Of a DNA stretch of 64,000 nt, positions 47,823-57,514 are shown in pieces. Where the stretch lies: assembly GCF_014656395.1 (NCBI RefSeq), contig NZ_BNCI01000002.1, forward strand, positions 1,302,001-1,366,000, read 5' to 3'. A model generated the notes under the pieces. That model was given only the letters and a program-made list of their open reading frames with translations. It was not told the origin of the DNA and did not search any database. Positions within the stretch are counted from its first letter, which is position 1. Every line of letters starts with the position of its first letter. A program made the translations under genes and the position numbers. This DNA is from Kordiimonas sediminis (GTDB taxonomy: Bacteria; Pseudomonadota; Alphaproteobacteria; Sphingomonadales; Kordiimonadaceae).

Positions 47823-49322
47823 TTACTCTTCGCTTTCTTCCTGGATACGTAGTGGCAGATGCACTGTGTTTCCGCGGTAATGAACCAACAGAAGCGCATT
47901 TTCACGTCCTGCTTCCCGCGCTTCATCCAAGGCGGAAACAACATCTGACGCATCGGTAACCTGTGTGCTGTTCACACGCATGATAACGGTGCCAGACCGG
48001 ATACCTGCACGGCCAGCCGCACTTGAACGGCTAACACGAACAACAACCACGCCTTCAACATCATCCGCGATATTGAAACGGCGACGCACATCACTGTTCA
48101 TTGACATCAATTCCATGCCTTCGACCATATCGCGCTCACCAGTTTGACTGCGACGCTCACGGCCTTCACGAATAGCTTCGTCACGGTTCAATTCTTCTGA
48201 CATCTCACCTGTCGTCACAGGAATAGTCATTCGTTCGCCATCACGGATCAGCACAACATCAACCGGTTTCCCAATTTTTGTAAGCGCAACCACCCGCGAC
48301 AATGACCGTGAACTGTCAACCGGCTTACCGTCCCAGGAAATGATGATATCGCCAATACGAATACCTGCATCCTCTGCCGGGCCGCCTTCTGCAACGGTTG
48401 TCACAATCGCACCTTCGACGTTTTCAAGGCCCTGACTTTCAGCAACTTCTTCGGTAACTGCCTGGATTGTAACACCCAGCAGGCCACGGCGTACGCGACC
48501 AAACTCGCGGAGTTCCGAGATATAAAGCTGTGCATCATGGCTAGGAATGGCAAAACCAATACCAACGTTACCGCCAGACGGAGAGAAGATCAGCGTATTC
48601 ACGCCGATGACATCACCGTCCATATTGAACATAGGACCACCAGAGTTACCACGGTTAATCGGCGCGTCTGTTTGCAGATAGTCAATATAGGCGCCACCGT
48701 CCGCATTACGGTTTCTGCCAGACAGAATACCCGCGGACACAGACCCGCCAAGACCAAACGGATTACCAATGGTCAATACCCAATCGCCAACGCGGGACTT
48801 ATCGCTATCGCCGAACGATACATAGGGGAATTTTTTATCCGACTTGATTTTCAGCAGGGCAAGATCAGTCCGGGAATCGCGGCCAATCAGTTCTGCTTCA
48901 AATTCTCTTTCGTCAAAAAGAGTGACTGTAATTTCATCTGCTTCAGCAACCACATGGTTATTTGTAACCACATACCCTTCGGCATCAATGATAAAGCCAG
49001 ACCCTAAAGACCGTGCCTGTCTTGGCTCGGCTTCTTCCTGACGATCACGGAACTCATCGAACCAATCGCCAAATGGCATTCCTTCAGGCAAACGGGGAGA
49101 TCTGTTGTTTGAAGGGGTTACTGTCGTCACTGTCGAAATATTCACAACAGCAGGGGAGAGTTTTTCAACCAAATCAGCAAAGCTGTCTGGCGCTCCTCTG
49201 GCTGCGACGGGATTGTGCGAAGCAATTAAGGCACTTACCGCCACAGTTACCACCATCGCTGCACGCACAAATGATAGCGCAGCAAGGCGTTCCCTGAATG
49301 CTTTCGTATGTAGTGAATTCAC
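47823..49322 (-). CDS. degP: Periplasmic serine protease, DegP/DegQ family
   Basis: A 499-residue HtrA protease. After an N-terminal signal anchor, the catalytic triad is His in VTNNHVV, Asp in SRTDLALLKI and Ser in NRGNSGGPM; two PDZ domains follow (about 300-385 and 405-490). It degrades or refolds damaged envelope proteins. I chose GTG 49322, with AGGAGT six bases upstream; the longer frame lacks a good start. It ends the hflK-hflC-DUF2065-degP cluster. Confidence 0.93.
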   Translation of the reverse strand: MNSLHTKAFRERLAALSFVRAAMVVTVAVSALIASHNPVAARGAPDSFADLVEKLSPAVVNISTVTTVTPSNNRSPRLPEGMPFGDWFDEFRDRQEEAEPRQARSLGSGFIIDAEGYVVTNNHVVAEADEITVTLFDEREFEAELIGRDSRTDLALLKIKSDKKFPYVSFGDSDKSRVGDWVLTIGNPFGLGGSVSAGILSGRNRNADGGAYIDYLQTDAPINRGNSGGPMFNMDGDVIGVNTLIFSPSGGNVGIGFAIPSHDAQLYISELREFGRVRRGLLGVTIQAVTEEVAESQGLENVEGAIVTTVAEGGPAEDAGIRIGDIIISWDGKPVDSSRSLSRVVALTKIGKPVDVVLIRDGERMTIPVTTGEMSEELNRDEAIREGRERRSQTGERDMVEGMELMSMNSDVRRRFNIADDVEGVVVVRVSRSSAAGRAGIRSGTVIMRVNSTQVTDASDVVSALDEAREAGRENALLLVHYRGNTVHLPLRIQEESEE

Positions 49323-49403
49323 GCACTTACTCCTGTTCTTGTTTATTAGATTACAATTTCCGGCATTAAAAACCGGCAAGTTCAATAAGGACACGATTGG
49401 ACG

Positions 49404-49592
49404 TTACTGAACCAACCATATAATGGCAACACCAATTGCGGCAATGGTCAAGCCCGTCACCCGGAGGTTTGCGGCAGATTGTTCCAAGGCTGCGACAAGC
49501 AGCCTCTTCATACCATCTGGAAAAAGCGCATAGGCCGCGCCTTCTATAAAGAAAGCGAGGCCTATGGCAGTCACTATAAGTTCAAATGACAT
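49404..49592 (-). CDS. DUF2065 family protein
   Basis: A 62-residue membrane protein with two helices (about 4-20 and 42-60), and a middle FPDGMKRLLVAAL segment typical of DUF2065. It is conserved between hflC and degP in proteobacteria and may assist the HflKC complex. It starts 8 bp after hflC. Confidence 0.88.
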   Translation of the reverse strand: MSFELIVTAIGLAFFIEGAAYALFPDGMKRLLVAALEQSAANLRVTGLTIAAIGVAIIWLVQ

Positions 49593-49600
49593 GTGAGAGT

Positions 49601-50464
49601 CTATTTTTTCTCATTAGAGAAATATTTGAAAAACTCACTGTCGGGCGACAACACCAAACGGGTATCGCTTTTACCAAGGGCTTTACGATACGCCTGCATG
49701 GTGCGGTAAAATTCAAAGAACTCTTCATCTTTACCAAATGCTTCACCAAAAATACGTACGGCTTCACCGTCACCCTCACCACGAATAATCGAAGATTGCT
49801 TTTCAGCCTCCGCAAGCAGGATCGTACGTTCTTTCTCTGCTTCTGCACGGATTCTGGTGGCAGCTCCCTGACCTTCAGAGCGCTTTTGTGTCGCCTCGCG
49901 GTTACGCTCAGAACGCATACGGTCAAAGATAGACTGGCTGTTCTGCATTGGCAGATCAACACGTTTCAGACGTACATCAACCACCTCAAGACCAAAGGCA
50001 CTTGCCTGGGCATTCGTGATTTCTGCAATCTGCTGCATCAGGTTACGGCGTTCGCCAGAGACGATATCCTGCATTGGACGCTTTGCCAGCACTTCCCGAA
50101 CAGATGCTTCCATCACCTTCTCCAGAAGGCCCATGGCACGATATTCTGTGCGCGCCGCGGTGTACGTCTTCAGCGGATCCACAATGCGGAAACGGGCAAA
50201 GCTATCCACCACAATACGGCGCTGATCACTTGCAAGCATTTCCTGCGGGCGAATATCCAGACTTAAAATGCGTTTATCCAGATACGTAACTTGCTCTAGA
50301 AACGGTGTTTTAAAGTGCAGACCAGGTTCGACTACGGTTGCCTTTGGCTCACCAAACTGAACAACAATAGCCTGTTCACGCTCATTCACCGTGAAAACTG
50401 ATGCCAAACCAAAAATCACAACGACCGCTACAATGGTCACAAGGGCAATAAGAGGCTTTTTCAT
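49601..50464 (-). CDS. hflC: HflC, subunit of HflKC complex
   Basis: A 287-residue SPFH/band-7 protein with one N-terminal membrane helix (about 5-25). The SPFH domain reads VNEREQAIVVQFG; a long charged coiled coil follows (RSERNREATQKRSEGQG-like, then EAEKERTILLAEAE). With HflK it forms a ring that controls the FtsH protease. Its ATG overlaps the hflK stop (TAATG). Confidence 0.95.
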   Translation of the reverse strand: MKKPLIALVTIVAVVVIFGLASVFTVNEREQAIVVQFGEPKATVVEPGLHFKTPFLEQVTYLDKRILSLDIRPQEMLASDQRRIVVDSFARFRIVDPLKTYTAARTEYRAMGLLEKVMEASVREVLAKRPMQDIVSGERRNLMQQIAEITNAQASAFGLEVVDVRLKRVDLPMQNSQSIFDRMRSERNREATQKRSEGQGAATRIRAEAEKERTILLAEAEKQSSIIRGEGDGEAVRIFGEAFGKDEEFFEFYRTMQAYRKALGKSDTRLVLSPDSEFFKYFSNEKK

Positions 50465-51516
50465 TATTCTTCTCCCTCGCTTTTCTTCTTGGTCAACTGA
50501 TCCAGTGGCAGATACGGCACAACGCCAGAGCCTGCATCACCGTCGATTACGATTTTATCCATACCCGCCAGAATTTCTTCCATTGTTTCCAGATACAGAC
50601 GTTTTCTAGTAACATCCTTGGCAGCAACATACTGTTCATATACCGACAGGAAGCGTGCCGATTCACCAGTGGCACGTGCAACAACTTCAGCCTTGTAAGC
50701 CTCTGCCTGATTGACCAACTGCTGTGCGCGACCTTTCGCTTCAGGAATAATCCGATTTCTATACTGCTCTGCTTCGTTCATCAGACGTTGCTGGTCTGCT
50801 TCTGCACGCTGCACATCAAGGAAAGCATCCTTCACTTCGTCCGGTGCTTCTGACTCGATAATCTGTACACGCAGAACAGTGATACCGGATTCGTAGGTAT
50901 CAAGGATATTTTGCATTTCAAGAAGGGCATCAGACTGCAACGTACCCCGTGCAGTTGTAATAATTGGTGTAATGCGTTCTTTACCTACCAGTTCCCGCAT
51001 AACACTCTCTGCTACTGACTTGACGGTCTGCTGAGGGTCAGCAAGATTGAACAAATAATTCCCGAGGTCAGCAATACGCCACACAACGTTGAAACGAACG
51101 TCAACAATATTTTCATCGCTTGTCAGCATCAAACTTTCAGAACGATTACTAGCACCGCGAACACCTATTTCGATAGTTTGTTCGTCGGTCACGCCGCGAA
51201 CTTCAACCGTCTCGATAGGGTACGGAAGATGCCAATGAAGTCCTGGGGCCGTTGAATCAACATACTTGCCAAAACGCATTACAACGCCCTGTTCGTTTGT
51301 TTCCACACGATACAAGCCGCTTGCTAACCATAGAGCGATCATCACAAGGACAATCAGGACCACACCGCCGGCACCGCCCGGCATCGCACTTTTCAGTTGG
51401 TCCTGGCCTTTCTTAATAAAATCATCAAACTGTGGCGGTTCATTGCGACCACCAGAGCCACCGCCACCCCATGGGTTAGGCCGGTCGCCGTTGCCGCCAT
51501 TGTTTTGCCAAGGCAT
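50464..51516 (-). CDS. hflK: HflK, subunit of HflKC complex
   Basis: A 350-residue SPFH protein. A Gly/Asn/Pro-rich cytosolic N-terminus (GGGGSGGRNEPPQF) precedes the membrane helix (about 47-68) and the SPFH domain (VETNEQGVVMRFGKYV). A coiled coil and EMEEILAGMDKIVID follow. AGGGGAGAG precedes the ATG. First gene of the hfl-degP operon. Confidence 0.95.
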   Translation of the reverse strand: MPWQNNGGNGDRPNPWGGGGSGGRNEPPQFDDFIKKGQDQLKSAMPGGAGGVVLIVLVMIALWLASGLYRVETNEQGVVMRFGKYVDSTAPGLHWHLPYPIETVEVRGVTDEQTIEIGVRGASNRSESLMLTSDENIVDVRFNVVWRIADLGNYLFNLADPQQTVKSVAESVMRELVGKERITPIITTARGTLQSDALLEMQNILDTYESGITVLRVQIIESEAPDEVKDAFLDVQRAEADQQRLMNEAEQYRNRIIPEAKGRAQQLVNQAEAYKAEVVARATGESARFLSVYEQYVAAKDVTRKRLYLETMEEILAGMDKIVIDGDAGSGVVPYLPLDQLTKKKSEGEE

Positions 51517-51656
51517 GTATTTTCTCTCCCCTTAGGCTTCTTATCTAAACTCACAAAAGTGAAACTGGACTGTTATTCTTATACGCTATATATGGTAGCG
51601 GCATCGCATCCGCAATGTTACTCGCGTAAAATTCCGCATTTCAGGATCAATTTTTC

Positions 51657-52769
51657 ATGACTATGCCAACAAAACAAGACATACGGTCTGCCTTAAGTAA
51701 ACTTATACTGGTAGACACAGGGAAAAGGCTTGACCTTTTAGACAGCGTCAGCCGTATCATTATTGACGAAGGTTCCGTTGGTATCGTTCTGGACTTCCAT
51801 GACAACAAGCCTGATAACCCAAATTTCATCAGAGAAGCCGCTGAGAAAGCGGTCGCCAAACTAGAAGGCGTCAAACAGGTTAACGTTGTTCTGACGGCCA
51901 CACGTGCCCCCGGCGCAGAACCTTCAAAACCGACAAGAGAAAGCCGGGCACCGGATGCTGGCGGCCCGCCAAAACCACCAAGCCCTAGCCCTATTCCAGG
52001 CGTAAAGCATGTAATTGCCGTTGCCAGTGGTAAAGGCGGCGTCGGCAAATCAACCACGTCTATTAACATAGCACTTGCACTGCAGGAAAAGGGACTTTCT
52101 GTTGGCATTTTGGACGCTGACATATTCGGCCCCAGCCTACCGACACTATTGGGTACAAAAGAAAAACCGGCAATCAACAACGGTGTGATTGAGCCGGTAA
52201 AAAGCCATAACCTGAAAGCAATGTCGATTGGCTTTCTCGTCGACACTGATCAGCCTGTTGTCTGGCGCGGACCACGTGTTATGGGCGCTACCCAGCAAAT
52301 GCTGCGTGATGTAGCATGGCGTCCCCTTGATATTCTTGTTGTGGACATGCCCCCTGGAACCGGTGATGTTCAGCTAACTATGGTACAACAAGTCCCCTTG
52401 AGCGGCGCTGTGATTGTTTCTACACCACAGGATTTATCCTTGATAGATGCCCGCAAGGGTCTAGCAATGTTCCAAAAGGTGGGTGTTCCAATCCTTGGGA
52501 TTGTGGAGAATATGAGCACATTCCACTGCCCTAACTGTGGACATGAAAGTCATATATTTGGCCATGGCGGTGCGAAGGAAACGGCTGAGGAACTCTCTGT
52601 TCCATTTCTGGGCGGCATACCGCTGGACCCTGATGTGAGGGCACGGTCAGACGCAGGAACACCAGTAGTTACATCTGCGCCTAACACCGAAGCTGCAAAG
52701 GCATATAAAGATATTGCTGCCAGCATCCAGAAAACGTTGAAGTTAAAGAAGAAATTATTCAACTTCTAG
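51657..52769 (+). CDS. mrp: Mrp/ApbC iron-sulfur carrier ATPase
   Basis: A 370-residue P-loop protein. An N-terminal MIP18/DUF59-like domain (about 1-85) precedes the deviant Walker A VASGKGGVGKSTT, a VDMPPGTGD motif and the Fe-S-binding CxxC in FHCPNCGHE. It carries iron-sulfur clusters to target enzymes. Divergent from hflK. Confidence 0.94.
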   Translation: MTMPTKQDIRSALSKLILVDTGKRLDLLDSVSRIIIDEGSVGIVLDFHDNKPDNPNFIREAAEKAVAKLEGVKQVNVVLTATRAPGAEPSKPTRESRAPDAGGPPKPPSPSPIPGVKHVIAVASGKGGVGKSTTSINIALALQEKGLSVGILDADIFGPSLPTLLGTKEKPAINNGVIEPVKSHNLKAMSIGFLVDTDQPVVWRGPRVMGATQQMLRDVAWRPLDILVVDMPPGTGDVQLTMVQQVPLSGAVIVSTPQDLSLIDARKGLAMFQKVGVPILGIVENMSTFHCPNCGHESHIFGHGGAKETAEELSVPFLGGIPLDPDVRARSDAGTPVVTSAPNTEAAKAYKDIAASIQKTLKLKKKLFNF

Positions 52770-52781
52770 GGCACAGACAAA

Positions 52782-52806
52782 ATAAAGGGCGACTTTCATG
52801 TCGCCC
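52782..52806 (-). terminator. Intrinsic terminator after folA
   Basis: GGGCGAC and GTCGCCC form a 7-bp stem over a 6-base loop; on the - strand TTTATTTTG follows. It may also slow transcripts from mrp. Confidence 0.8.
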
Positions 52807-52844
52807 CAATCCAGCAAGCTGCACATCAGATTGCAAAAACCCCA

Positions 52845-53324
52845 CTAATTACGTTTATAGACTACAAAACTATAAGCCGGGCGACCATCTTCCGCATCAT
52901 GACTGTCACGAGAAACTTCCTGCCACTCTGGCCAGTCAACTATTGGGAAATAAGCGTCACCTTCTACCGCAATATCCACTTCGGTTATATACATTTTGTC
53001 AACATACTGCAGGGCGTGATTATATATTTCCGCGCCCCCGATAATAAAGGCATCTGCCTGCCCAACGTGATCCCTGGCATCTGACAGTGCATGAAATACT
53101 GTCACACCGTCGGCTTTCCAATTCGCCTGCCGGGTGATTACTATATTTTCCCTTCCTGGCAAGGGCCTGCCAATACTGTCATAGGTTTTGCGCCCCATAA
53201 TAATGGCAGCACCCATTGTGACTTTCTTGAAGTATTTTAAATCTTCCGGCAAGTGCCACGGCAAATCATTTTCCTTACCTATGACCCGGTTTTTGTCCAT
53301 CGCTACAATAAGTGATAATGCCAT
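52845..53324 (-). CDS. folA: Dihydrofolate reductase
   Basis: A 159-residue DHFR regenerating tetrahydrofolate. LIVAMDKNRVIGKENDLPWHLPEDL carries the substrate Asp after W; GRKTYDSIGRPLPGR is the NADPH loop and IIGGAEIYNHAL the second nucleotide site. E. coli FolA has the same length. thyA, which makes the dihydrofolate it reduces, is 2 kb away on the same strand. Confidence 0.96.
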   Translation of the reverse strand: MALSLIVAMDKNRVIGKENDLPWHLPEDLKYFKKVTMGAAIIMGRKTYDSIGRPLPGRENIVITRQANWKADGVTVFHALSDARDHVGQADAFIIGGAEIYNHALQYVDKMYITEVDIAVEGDAYFPIVDWPEWQEVSRDSHDAEDGRPAYSFVVYKRN

Positions 53325-53465
53325 GAATTCTCTCTGCTCTTAAAACTATGATACGTGAAATCAGCTTCATGGGTTGTGTCAGAAACATTGGCCAAAGCCA
53401 AGTATGAATCATCCCGCTATAGCTAAAACGCAAACTGTTCCCTATTTGGAAATAGGCAGTAAACC

Positions 53466-55286
53466 CTAAATCAGGATGTCATTGGGGTCATCCCCGAAGT
53501 CTGCCGCTTCTTCAAGCGGCAACGTAACCCAGATTTTTGTGCCTTTACCCTCAACGCTTTCTATTGAAATGTTACCCCCCATCAACACTGCCAGTTCTTT
53601 ACAAATTGCCAGACCAAGGCCGACACCGCCGTGTGAGCGGGTGAGAGTATTGTCAACCTGGGTAAACCGATCAAACAATCCATCTATCTGATCTTCGGGG
53701 ATACCAATACCTGTATCCTCTACCCCCATATACCAAAAACGCCTTCCACTTTGGTTCAGGGCTGATCGCATATACATTCTGACTTCGCCATCTTTAGTAA
53801 ACTTCACAGCATTAGAAACAAGATTGATCAAGATCTGCCGCAATCGTAACATATCGCCCATTATCAAGTCCGGCAGAGCATCATCAAACTCCATGACCAG
53901 ATTAATATTTTTAACCTGTTCGTTCAGAGAAAAAATGGTGTAAACTCGGTCTAGTACCGACCTGATATCCACAGGCTTCGATGCAATAGAGATTTTCCCT
54001 GATTCCAGCTTGGCCAAATCCAGGATATCATTGATTAAGCCCAGAAGATGCTCCCCGCTGACATTAATATCCCGGGCGTAATCAACATACCGTTCGTCCC
54101 CGATATCCCCAAGAGACTGATCAATGATGATCTGGGAAAACCCCAGAATTGCATTCAAAGGTGTACGCAATTCATGACTGATAGTCGCCAGAAACTCGGA
54201 TTTGGTTTTATTTGCAGACTCGGCTGACCGACGAGCTTCTTCAAGATCATTATTCAAATGTTGCAACAACTTGTAATGCTCTTCAAGTTCCAGGTGCGCA
54301 TCTGTCAAGGCACTTGTGCGGCGTTCGACAACCTCCATCACTTTTCTGGCGCGTCCCGCACTTGTCCAAAGAAGGCTGATAATCAGGCTACTGATAATTA
54401 TACATACCAGCGTAACCCAGAAAACAGGTTCAAGGTTTGGCTTGAAGCCCTCCTTTGAATAGAAAGTAAACTCCCATCTGGTTGTTGTAAAATCCATAGC
54501 TTCTGTAAGTGTGTAGAAGCTCTCATCCTCTCGTGCATCAAAACTCGCAGTTGCCTTGCCGTCTATAACACCAAGCCTATCTGTCAACACCTCCCCATTA
54601 CTCAACACTTTAATCTGTGTATTAATTGCTAACCACGCCGGGTTATTAAAAACGTGATTCACGAAATACTGGGGACTGAGGAACTGATAGATAACTACAG
54701 ATTTGCCGTGCAAGTCAGCAATAGGTGTCTTATAAAGTAGCACGCGTTCTCCACCTGTGAAGGCAAGCAGATCAGGTGGTAAAATTGTAACATCAGAGCC
54801 AGATTGAGAAAAGTCCGCTTTCAATCCGGTTATCAGACTTTCCCGGATAGGCGTATTGAGAAGGCGCGTCGCTTCATCACGCGTTTTAGCCCAAGTATAT
54901 ATTGGTCGCACTGGATCACTGCCAAGCCCCTCCTCTGTCTCGGGCATTCCATCTCCTTGGGCGATAACGATAATTGCCAAACGCTGATCATTTAAAGAAT
55001 TATTAGCCTCAACATACTGGAAAAATCTTTCCTGTGTTAAACTTCGGTCCGCCTTAATCAGGGCCACAATATTATTTGTCTCTGACAAGGCATTTAAAAG
55101 ACGGCTTTCAATGCCAGCAAATAGTAGCGACGCAGCGGAAGTAAAGTCAGACCGTGCTTCACGATCACTGTTTTTGTACGTCTGGAAAGATGCGAACACT
55201 GTTATGATCAGACCGCCAACAACCACCACAGATAATTGCAACAACAAGCGTATCTTTGGCTTTGTAAGCTTAAAAACTCCGACCAT
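53466..55286 (-). CDS. CHASE-domain sensor histidine kinase
   Basis: A 606-residue membrane kinase. One helix near 12-32, a periplasmic CHASE domain (about 60-275), a second helix (about 290-312) and a coiled coil (330-365) precede HisKA with the phospho-His in SHELRTPLNAILGFSQ and an HATPase domain with NAVKFT and DTGIGIPEDQ. No receiver is fused, and no cognate regulator adjoins it. CHASE domains sense small ligands outside the membrane; the ligand is unknown. GGGGAACGT precedes the start. Confidence 0.92.
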   Translation of the reverse strand: MVGVFKLTKPKIRLLLQLSVVVVGGLIITVFASFQTYKNSDREARSDFTSAASLLFAGIESRLLNALSETNNIVALIKADRSLTQERFFQYVEANNSLNDQRLAIIVIAQGDGMPETEEGLGSDPVRPIYTWAKTRDEATRLLNTPIRESLITGLKADFSQSGSDVTILPPDLLAFTGGERVLLYKTPIADLHGKSVVIYQFLSPQYFVNHVFNNPAWLAINTQIKVLSNGEVLTDRLGVIDGKATASFDAREDESFYTLTEAMDFTTTRWEFTFYSKEGFKPNLEPVFWVTLVCIIISSLIISLLWTSAGRARKVMEVVERRTSALTDAHLELEEHYKLLQHLNNDLEEARRSAESANKTKSEFLATISHELRTPLNAILGFSQIIIDQSLGDIGDERYVDYARDINVSGEHLLGLINDILDLAKLESGKISIASKPVDIRSVLDRVYTIFSLNEQVKNINLVMEFDDALPDLIMGDMLRLRQILINLVSNAVKFTKDGEVRMYMRSALNQSGRRFWYMGVEDTGIGIPEDQIDGLFDRFTQVDNTLTRSHGGVGLGLAICKELAVLMGGNISIESVEGKGTKIWVTLPLEEAADFGDDPNDILI

Positions 55287-55393
55287 ACGTTCCCCAATCC
55301 ACTTTTAAATGACAGGCTTGTAAGAGGCATATCACCGTACTAATAACAGTAGTCCCGCCAATGAAAAGGTGCGCTGAATTCTAAACTCATGAC

Positions 55394-56188
55394 CTACACA
55401 GCAACAGGCGCCCTGATAGCTGCATGCGACTCGTATCCATCAATGACTATATCATCATAGGTAAATGCAAATAAGTCATTAACATCAGGGTTTAGGCGTA
55501 ATTTTGGTAGCGGCAGAGGCTCTCTCAACAACTGGGTATCAGCTTGCTCCAAATGATTACTGTACAAGTGAGCATCCCCAAATGTGTGCACAAAGTCCCC
55601 TACCTCTAGCCCGGAAACCTGCGCCACCATGTGCGTTAAGAGTGCATAGGAAGCAATATTGAAAGGCACACCAAGGAAAACGTCTGCGCTTCTTTGGTAG
55701 AGCTGGCAGGAAAGCTTTCCATCAGCGACATAAAATTGGAACAGACAGTGACAAGGCGGCAATGCCATCTGGTCAACATCAGCAACATTCCAGGCAGAAA
55801 CAATCAATCTACGACTGTCAGGTGACTTTTGAATCATCTCCAGAAGGTTTTTAATCTGGTCAACTGTTCTGCCGTCAGGTGTTGGCCAACTGCGCCACTG
55901 ATGACCATAAACGGGACCCAGATCACCCTTGTCGTCTGCCCATTCATCCCATATCGATACCCCGTTGTCTTTCAGGTATTTGATATTGGTATCACCGGCA
56001 ATAAACCATAGTAGTTCATGAACAATGGACCGGAGGTGGAGCTTTTTAGTCGTAACCAATGGAAAACCATCGGCCAGGTTAAAGCGCATCTGATAACCGA
56101 ACACACTGTATGTACCTGTGCCTGTACGGTCTGGTCTGAAAACACCTTCATTTCGTATGTGACCCAACAAATCCAGATACTGTTTCAT
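55394..56188 (-). CDS. thyA: Thymidylate synthase
   Basis: A 264-residue ThyA, identical in length to the E. coli enzyme, making dTMP from dUMP and methylene-THF. [11 protein letters not shown], the nucleophile in [10 protein letters not shown] and [19 protein letters not shown] are intact, as is the C-terminal RAPVAV. I chose ATG 56188 over GTG 56200 on family alignment. It is on the same strand as folA, with the kinase between them. Confidence 0.97.
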   Translation of the reverse strand: MKQYLDLLGHIRNEGVFRPDRTGTGTYSVFGYQMRFNLADGFPLVTTKKLHLRSIVHELLWFIAGDTNIKYLKDNGVSIWDEWADDKGDLGPVYGHQWRSWPTPDGRTVDQIKNLLEMIQKSPDSRRLIVSAWNVADVDQMALPPCHCLFQFYVADGKLSCQLYQRSADVFLGVPFNIASYALLTHMVAQVSGLEVGDFVHTFGDAHLYSNHLEQADTQLLREPLPLPKLRLNPDVNDLFAFTYDDIVIDGYESHAAIRAPVAV

Positions 56189-56288
56189 GCGACTTTTCAC
56201 TTTCTACATATTCCTGCCTGCAGAAAGTTATACATGGTCCAAAAATCAAGTCATCCGAAAATTTTCAGCGCCTACCCTGTCGCCTTTA

Positions 56289-56873
56289 TCAGTAAGCACC
56301 GTGCATATGCACATCCAGCGCATTATGCTGCTTCAGACTGGACATGGCAGACAATTCCTGTGCCCTGCTTCCAGTACGTACCCATAATAAGTATCCGCCA
56401 AGCTTCTCTTCATGGTGTCTGCGGTTCTGAATACTTCTGTATAGCCGTGCGGCTACCATACCGCCAAGGCCAATTCCAATAAGACCCATGGCAAGTGTCA
56501 TGGCAGCGATCTGCATTATCTGAAAACCGTAGGATACTGAAATCACCATGCCCGCCAGTAAAAGAACATATGTGGGCACCAGCAGGGAAATCATCATCCC
56601 ACTCATTTGGCTATCAGGATCCGTATAGGCTTCTCTAGGCACTTCCGGATCATCTTCCAATTCCCGTACGCTTTTAACTGCATGGCCAATGGCAGTTTCA
56701 ACAATTTCAGGATGTTTTGGACGGGACATGGCGGCGGTGGCAAAACCGTGACATTCCAAATCATCAACGGCCTGCTGCATATCTTCCATCGTGGTAAAAA
56801 CAGCAACAGCTTCCCGAAGATTCTCATGGGGACGTTCAGGGGTTTCCCAGTCCCAGTGCTTCACTTCATTCAT
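56289..56873 (-). CDS. Membrane protein with YflT-like N-domain
   Basis: A 194-residue protein. The N-terminal part (EAVAVFTTMEDMQQAVDDLECHGF) resembles the general-stress YflT/17M domain. Two helices follow (about 95-118 and 122-147), with a Gly-rich run (GLIGIGLGGMVAA) typical of membrane-inserted glycine zippers, and a basic C-terminus. Function is unknown; related proteins are linked to stress responses. It is alone, just before ssrA on the other strand. Confidence 0.65.
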   Translation of the reverse strand: MNEVKHWDWETPERPHENLREAVAVFTTMEDMQQAVDDLECHGFATAAMSRPKHPEIVETAIGHAVKSVRELEDDPEVPREAYTDPDSQMSGMMISLLVPTYVLLLAGMVISVSYGFQIMQIAAMTLAMGLIGIGLGGMVAARLYRSIQNRRHHEEKLGGYLLWVRTGSRAQELSAMSSLKQHNALDVHMHGAY

Positions 56874-57032
56874 TGGTCGCTCTCCTTAGAATTAAGGTAG
56901 GACCCACCCACACACACTATGCCATAAAATACATGAAAATAATAGCAGCAGATACTTGGCCAGCTAAATATGATCCCGGAAAAACATCTGCACAAAAACC
57001 CTTTAAATTTCCGTCCACACTGCCTATATAAA

Positions 57033-57385
57033 GGGTGCTGGGCAACCAGCTATGGCGATAAACGGCGCATTAAGTAGGTAGAGCGGACCCGGGGGCAGTA
57101 CCCGGCGCCTCCACCACCAGCAGTCAAAAAACGCAGGGGCATGCCTGCTTACTCTACTCTGACTGTTGCTGATGGGGGCGAACCAGGATCGACGCATATT
57201 GAACGGTGTAAGCCTTTCGCTCAGGATGGTACCGCTGTGATGGACCAAACTTTATAAATGCAAACGACAATGACGTCGAGTTCGCTGTTGCTGCGTAAGC
57301 AGTCATAGAGAACACATTTATTAAATCCCTGGGTATTGACATATCCAGGTGGGGGTTGGCCCACCTAGCAACAGAACGGGCCACT
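57033..57385 (+). ncRNA. ssrA: Permuted two-piece tmRNA gene
   Basis: A circularly permuted tmRNA gene of alphaproteobacterial type. The acceptor piece comes first, ending CGCCTCCACCA at 57116. After a 57-bp spacer the coding piece begins GGGGGCG at 57174, which pairs with CGCCTCC to form the acceptor stem. The tag frame runs 57260-57298: GCA resume codon, ANDNDVEFAVAA, stop TAA. A pseudoknot (AGGTGGG/CCCACCT, GGCCC/GGGCC) ends the coding piece near 57382. It rescues stalled ribosomes. Exact ends are estimates. Confidence 0.92.
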
Positions 57386-57514
57386 TTCTCTTTTAATTTC
57401 AATGCCCTCTGCCGTTCCCGTTACTTTTTTTGCATTTCCCTGCATTTTAACCTTCACGCCTGCTCTTAGGTTGACTATAACGAGCAAAGGAATAAACGAC
57501 ACCGGATATGACGG

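Noticed and set aside
53466-55286. Hybrid kinase with receiver domain
   Set aside because: The protein ends shortly after the HATPase domain; no receiver follows in frame.
57033-57116. tRNA-like 3' end with CCACCA
   Set aside because: No anticodon arm is present; it is the acceptor piece of the permuted tmRNA, pairing with the GGGGGCG start of the coding piece.
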